Assembly (NCBI GenBank): GCA_024349245.1
Contig: JALDNG010002132.1
Span: 1-64,000 of the forward strand
Reading direction: 5' to 3'
DNA: 64,000 nucleotides
DNA from: Neodontobutis hainanensis
Lineage: Eukaryota; Chordata; Actinopteri; Gobiiformes; Odontobutidae
Within the stretch, counting starts at the first letter, position 1; each line of letters starts with the position of its first letter. Below are positions 58,825-64,000 of the stretch, piece by piece. Made by a program: the position numbers and the translations under genes. The notes beneath the pieces were generated by a model, which searched no databases, had not been told where the DNA came from, and saw nothing but the letters and a program-made list of their open reading frames with translations.

Positions 58825-59164
58825 ACTGGTCCTGACTGGACTGGGCTGGACTGGACCTGACTGGACTGTACTGGACCTGACTGGACTGTACTGGACCTGA
58901 CTGTACTGGACCTGACTGGACTGGACAGTACTGGACCTGACTAGACTGGACCTAAATGAACTGGGCAGTACTGGACTGGACAGTACTGGACCTGACTGGA
59001 CAGTACTGGACATGACTGTACTGGACTGTACTGGACCTGACTGGACTGGACAGTACTGGACCTGACTAGACTGGACCTAAATGGACCGGGCAGTACTGGA
59101 CTCGACAGTACTGGACCTGACTGGACAGTACTGGACCTGACTGGACTGGACCTGACTGGACTGG
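58825..59164. repeat. Expanded pentamer minisatellite in distal X
   Basis: About 340 bp against ~160 bp in the proximal copies. It contains an internal duplication of a larger sub-block marked by 'ctagactggacctaaatg', present twice. Confidence 0.92.
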
Positions 59165-59663
59165 GCCGACAGAAAAGCAGCAGCAGACAGGTAACTGTAG
59201 AGGAGAACAAAGTAAAAGCGTATGTTTAAAACAAGTCTTGCTGTTGGGCCCGGTCACCTCTGAACATGAGATGTACTGTTAATCACAGAAAAAACACATA
59301 TCTTAGTTTTTATTCACCAGCTCACTGTGTGTTACTGTGTGTGTAAGGACTGTTTTCAGAAAATAGTGGACTTTGATTTGAACTTACATTAGCCTAAATA
59401 TACTTTAGTTAATGTGAACTGTACTGGGTCAGAGGTCATGTCTGCCATGTTTAAAACGAGGCATAAACATTTACCTGTGACTGTTGTCATGATTTACAGA
59501 TGACAAATGTACAAAGATAAAACTAACACATGCACTTTAGCTACAGTAATGTTTAAGAGATGTATGACTGTAGAGTAAGAAAAGTGTTTTCTAGAGTAAA
59601 AAGTCTCAGAGGTTGGTGGCAGATGTAATGTTTAATGTAATGTATAGTGTAATGTAACACCCA

Positions 59664-59774
59664 CCTTTGTCTGAATATCCTCTTCAAAGTGCTCACAACA
59701 CAACCAAGAGCCTTTCTTCTGATCAGCCTCAGTCTGACAGCATCACCTTTAGGAAATCTGTGGAGAAAGAACAA
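59664..59774 (-). pseudogene. THAP-domain exon relic inside distal X
   Basis: HRFPKGDAVRLR and LCCEHFEED segments in different frames, matching the proximal copies. Confidence 0.5.
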
Positions 59775-60147
59775 TATCTATTTTTATAAAACAGGCACGT
59801 GTCAAGTGTATTTACCAAAATGACACAACCCAGATCTTTGTAAAAGAGTACTTTAAGCCCACTTCTAATTTTTACTTTTATTATTATTATTATTATTATT
59901 AGTTTGCAAACTACACAGTAATTATTCAGTCAGAGACATTTATTCTTAACTTACTAAAAACTAAAAGAGCATTTTGCTTTATTCCTTCCAAACTGAAGGT
60001 TAGATATGACCGTATATCATATTATTACCAAGTTTGGTCCAGTGTATCATATTAAACTAATGTTAAAACAGTGGAGCAGTATATTAGGCCTTTAGCAGCC
60101 ACCTTCGGGTCAGCTAACAAAAGTAATAATATAGGAGCTTCTGTCTG

Positions 60148-60475
60148 ACCGGTGCCAGAAATGGACCAATGAACCGTGGAGCCATCGGCAGTGAGTGCAG
60201 CAGTCCGCCGGTGGTCGATGAGAGGGTTTTGTTGGGCGCAGACTGGGCAGGCTGTCACATATGTCCGGACAGCCTCTCCTTGAGTTGGCCACCAGAATCT
60301 TTATTGGAGGAAGTCCAGAGTCCACCGTATGCCCAGGTGACAGGTGAGTTGAGACGCGTGGGCCCCTCTGGAGAATCTGTTGGGTACAAACTGTTTCCCA
60401 GCAGGACATGAACTGGGACGGCCCTAACGCTGTCCTCTATCGGCCAGGTAACTGCTGCTACCAGGTGGGTTGGGT
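60148..60475 (-). pseudogene. Ty3/Gypsy integrase relic inside distal X
   Basis: Same integrase zinc-binding remnant with different private indels ('gtccgccggtgg', 'tgtccgg'), which move the break points relative to the proximal copies. Confidence 0.65.
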
Positions 60476-60786
60476 TTAGGATGGCGACTGGATTGACCAA
60501 TGAATTCTCCTCCTGGTAAGAGCATCCAGCTTATGGTTTCAGGAGCCAGGTCTATAAGAGAGAGTGAAGTTGAATCTAGTGAAGAATAGTGAATAACAGC
60601 CCTGACACTAATATAATAATGTATATTTAGTGTTCTTTAAACATGACCTGTTAAACAGTGTACTCGTACCACTTCAGGTTCAGGGAAGGCAGCACGGCTC
60701 TGGAAAAAATCTGCCATTTAGATCATTTGTAGGTTGTTGTTAGTAAGTTGTTTAAATAAAGTAAATGTAGTAGGCTTGTTTAGCAG

Positions 60787-62340
60787 GAACCTTTATTTGT
60801 TACAAATTCAATATGATGTACTGGTGGATGTAAAAGACAAGTTTTTGAGAATTTTATAAGACTGAGACTTTCTTAAGAAGAGACTTTATAAAGCGAGCAA
60901 GACTTCAGCTCTGGCTCGCTTTATAAAGTATGAAGCACACAGGTTTTAAATGGCTTCATGTTAGCTGCTAATGAGTAAAAGTTAAAGGTTCCAGTGGTTG
61001 ATCCTGATCTGATTTGTCTTTCAGCTACAAATGTGTAATAGAATGAAACTTAGTAAACCCTGGCAATGATGTGAGCCCTTAGTGATTGATGCATAATTTG
61101 TTTGTTTTGCCACAGTCCGTATCTTCTCTGGGAGAGGTGTATTTAGTCTAATATCTAAATTTAAAGATTTAATAAAGGATGAGATAAATCATTAGAACAG
61201 TTTTTCAGGACTCAGTTAAATAACACCAGCCAAACCTTTTGAAACTATTCACTCACTACAGCTCAGTGCTTATTCCTCAGCTGTTGACTGATTACAGCAG
61301 CTAAAGGTCAGGTTTTCCTCTTTTGCATGTCCTAAGTAAATATTTGAAAATTACTCCTTCACAGTATTTCATGAGTAATTTACCCATTTTAAAATCCTTT
61401 CTCAAAACAATAGCTTAATGGTTGATGGAAACTAATTTTGATATTACTCATAGTTTTAGATTCAGCAAAATGTCATTGTTTTGTGGCATGTTTTTAAAAA
61501 GACATTAAGTACTATTCTCTAAAAAAAATATTGGAAAATATGGATGAGTTGCTTTGTCACCGTTTGAGCCTCAGCAGGTAAAATTCTTAGACACATCAGA
61601 GCTTAATTTGTGAATATATTCCCCCACCTCCTAAACCAGGACCGGGACCTGTTAAACAGGACCTCTTTTTTTAAATAAACATTAATGTGGCCTGTTTTTA
61701 AACATTTTAAACTTTAATTTAACTCCTGTAGAAATTGCCTGTTAGTTTGTTCATTTAGACACAAAAAGCAATAATGCAGTCTTCATAACAACATATGTTA
61801 CCTTTTTTTTCCTTCTCTGTACTGGGTCATACTTCCCTTAAATATTCTCTCTGTGTTTTCTTGATGTTTTCACTGCAAAATGTCATAAATCAAAAGTGTT
61901 TGATTGAAAAGTCTCACATTCAGGGGAATATACTAAAATGTATGTATTTAAAAAGTTTAGAAAACTAAATGAGGTCTTCTGGCGACACTTCTGTGAGCTC
62001 AATACTTACTATGTAGCCAAATGTAAAGACTTAAACGGATTATTTTAAATAAATTAGGTTTTAATGATGCGGCCAATTTTTTTTTTTTTTTTTATCTTTA
62101 TTTTATTTTTTTTTTATATATAGCATGTCTTTACATTGGTGTAATTTATTTGTGTGATCGTTTTAATCATCATTTGTGATCATTTTTCCCAGTGAGGCTT
62201 CAAACTTTTGTACACTACTATTTTCTGCATACATGATTAAGAATTTAGGAGTTTTCACTTTTTGTACTTTTAGTTCAGAGAAATGTTGATTGAAAAAATG
62301 TGGAAAAATCAATCTCTTACATAAACAAAAGTCAAAAAGT
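60787..62340. other. Single-copy AT-rich sequence, no recognised gene
   Basis: No convincing exon or named repeat. Contains a poly-T tract (62078-62093) and the hairpin listed separately. Confidence 0.55.
60883..60929. other. Perfect 16-bp inverted repeat (hairpin)
   Basis: Arms 'actttataaagcgagc' (60883-60898) and its reverse complement (60914-60929), with a 15-nt loop. No coding context. Confidence 0.9.
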
Positions 62341-62349
62341 TTTTATAAT

Positions 62350-62940
62350 GACGAGGCAGCCTTAAGAGAGGCGTCCTGCCATCACATTTTGGTGCCACAG
62401 CAATGACTTGGTCCTCAGCAGCACCAAGACAAATGAGCTGGAGACAAGGTGGAACAGGTGGGAGCTTCAAATACTAGGTGTTCATCTGTCTAATAACCTG
62501 ATGTGGGGAGTGAACACCAGGAAGATAGTGGAGAAGACCCAGCAGAGGCTCTTTTCCTCTGGAACCTGAGGAGAACTGTGTCCATGCAGAAGCTCCTTAT
62601 TAACTTTTATCAGTTTTCTGTGCTATGGATGCACAGTGTGGTCCTCCAGCTGTTCCTCAGAGGAGAGTAAAGACCAGAAGCAAATTACTCAAACTGCAGA
62701 ACGGTCCAGATTCATCCCTGAAAATAAATCTGAAACTGAGCAAATGAGATCAGGTCGGACCGCACACACCCTTTTACTGCAACTTACGTAATTTTATACT
62801 TCTCATTTAATGGACATTTGATCATTTTTATTCCTGTATTTAATTCTATTTATTTTTTAAAGTGTATCCTCCTGTCTAAAGGATCGTTCTCAAATAGAAC
62901 TTTGTTGTACAGAAATGTGCAATGACAATAAAGACCCACC
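62350..62940 (+). mobile_element. LINE 3' fragment (end of RT ORF plus 3'UTR)
   Basis: Broken plus-strand frames read NDLVLSSTKTNELE, LQILGVHLSNNLMW, NTRKIVEKTQQRLF and QKLLINFYQFSVLW. These are typical of the post-RT part of L2/CR1-group LINE ORF2 proteins. The 3' end has 'gtgtatcctcctgtct' and 'caatgacaataaagac', familiar from fish LINE 3'UTRs. It is decayed and 5'-truncated, as is usual for LINE copies. Confidence 0.65.
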
Positions 62941-63124
62941 ATATCTTGTGTCTGTCTGTTTAGCAAACATTTTGACCTTTTCTGCTCTGCTGTTGTATGG
63001 CTGTATGACCTTTCTACAGAGAGGTGCCTACAGCCCTCAGACATAACTACTTTGCACGGAGCATGGCAGCAGATAGAAGTAGGCGTGGAACAGGAATAAA
63101 AGGCAGAAGCAAGAGAATCCAAGT

Positions 63125-63288
63125 TCAGACCTGACAGAGACGTCCCATCAGTGTGAAGCGGCTGGGATGAGGATCAGCACCTCCAAGTCTGAGACCGTGG
63201 TTCTCAGTCGGAAAAGGGTGGCGTGTCCCCTTCAGGTTGGTGGAAAGCTCCTGTCTCAAGTGGAGTTCAAGTATCTTGGGGTCTTGTT
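63125..63288 (+). mobile_element. RTE-like LINE RT fragment
   Basis: The frame AAGMRISTSKSETVVLSRKR followed by PLQVGGKLL and VEFKYLGVL is the post-active-site part of an RT in a common fish LINE, which I would place in or near RTE/Rex3. It is cut abruptly at ~63288, where a different LINE begins. Confidence 0.6.
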
Positions 63289-64000
63289 AGAGTTACTGCT
63301 GGACCTACAGTTGTTCAGAAGAGACACAATAATGATAACACCAGGACACAGTTTATGGAGGCAATCAGGTTTGAAAATGCCTCATCAGGTCAAGTTGATG
63401 ATTTGTTGAATTGTTATACTTCAGGTGTTTTAAATGTTATGGACGCCATTGCTCCTGTTAAGGTTAAAGTGATGAAGAAGAGGCAGAAGGCTTCGTGGAG
63501 CAATGCTCCTTCTGTCAGGGCACAGAAAAGGGAATGCCGAAAAGCCGAAAGAAAATGGCGTAAATTGAAACTCTTAATTCATTATGAGGTATACAAAGAA
63601 AATCTGCATGTTTTCAATCAAACTTTGCAAAAAGCAAGAGAAATATTCTTCTCAGAGCTCATCAACAACAGCAGTAACAACTCAACACTGTTTGCTACAG
63701 TGAACAGATTAACATACCCTCCAGCTCCATTTCCTCCAGAATTATAGAATACTCCAGAACCACTAAATGCAATGAGTTTGCATTGTTTTTTAACGACAAG
63801 GTTCAAGGCATTAAACATGCAATACAGTCCAAAGGGCAAACAACAACACTGCATTTTACACCCATTAATGACAGAACAATTGAAAAAACTGTCTCCAGCC
63901 TGAGTTCATCCATCTGCTGCCTTGATGTGTTACCCACTAGTAGTTTGTTACCACAACTCATTGACATAGTCAATAATTCCTTACAGTCTGGAACTTTTCC
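63289..64000 (+). mobile_element. L2-clade LINE ORF2, 5' part, continuing past the window
   Basis: One frame to 63747 reads VMDAIAPVKVKVMKKRQKASW, a basic linker (AQKRECRKAERKWRKL), then KAREIFFSELINNSSNNST and LFATVNRLTYP. After a frame change it continues FNDKVQGIKHAIQSK, TIEKTVSSLSSSIC and LPQLIDIVNNSLQSGTFP. This is the region between endonuclease and RT, plus the first RT motifs, of L2-type LINEs. The frame break at ~63747 means this copy is probably inactive. Confidence 0.7.

Larger units (their letters stand above)
57897..60786 (+). repeat. Segment X, copy 4 (distal, complete, no hAT at its end)
   Basis: Carries the 'ccctctcagg' and 'aaactcagc' variants of the truncated copy at 33472. 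Longer than the proximal copies because of minisatellite expansion. It ends 'gtttagcag' and continues into single-copy DNA, without the hAT found at 25385 and 49809. Confidence 0.9.

Overview
The window reads as nuclear DNA of a ray-finned (teleost) fish. It has spliced reading frames, AT-rich intergenic sequence, CA/TA microsatellites, a tRNA-derived fish SINE, L1-, L2- and RTE-like LINE remnants, Tol2-type and other hAT ends, and several P-element/THAP9-like sequences. No bacterial-style operon, rRNA gene or CRISPR array is visible. Apart from one kinase gene, almost everything that can be named is a mobile element or its remains.

Layout. (1) 1-3100: old LINE tails, a CA microsatellite and a minus-strand SINE. 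(2) 3100-8020: a minus-strand HIPK-like protein kinase gene. Its promoter side holds two perfect CRE palindromes and a TATA-like box. Its C-terminal coding region has expanded into 12-bp tandem repeats (tetrapeptide NAD-F/L/V/I) inside 0.8-1.0 kb higher-order blocks. Frame breaks at homopolymers split it into several reading frames. (3) 9325-33735 and 33736-58161: a nearly identical direct duplication of about 24.4 kb, with a 9-bp microhomology at the junction. (4) 58162-60786: the rest of a segment (here called X) that the duplication cut through. (5) 60787-64000: single-copy sequence ending in L2- and RTE-like LINE fragments, the last one running off the window.

Each 24.4-kb copy carries, in order: a hAT element; a region bounded by inverted repeats with a plus-strand THAP-domain gene facing a minus-strand spliced SGNH-hydrolase-like gene; a Tol2-like hAT 5' end; a dead full-length-sized L1 with a 15-bp target duplication and a 753-bp insertion inside it; segment X (exon-like pieces, a pentamer minisatellite, a THAP relic and a Ty3/Gypsy integrase relic); a second hAT disrupted by a P-like element with an 8-bp target duplication; a short MITE-like element disrupted by a second P-like element with perfect 29-bp terminal repeats; then the first 264 bp of another X.

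The strongest candidates for something not yet described are the THAP + SGNH region between inverted repeats and the HIPK-like kinase with a tetrapeptide-repeat tail. Many frame breaks fall at homopolymers and differ between the two copies. Some may therefore be consensus errors, and the duplication itself needs a read-depth check.
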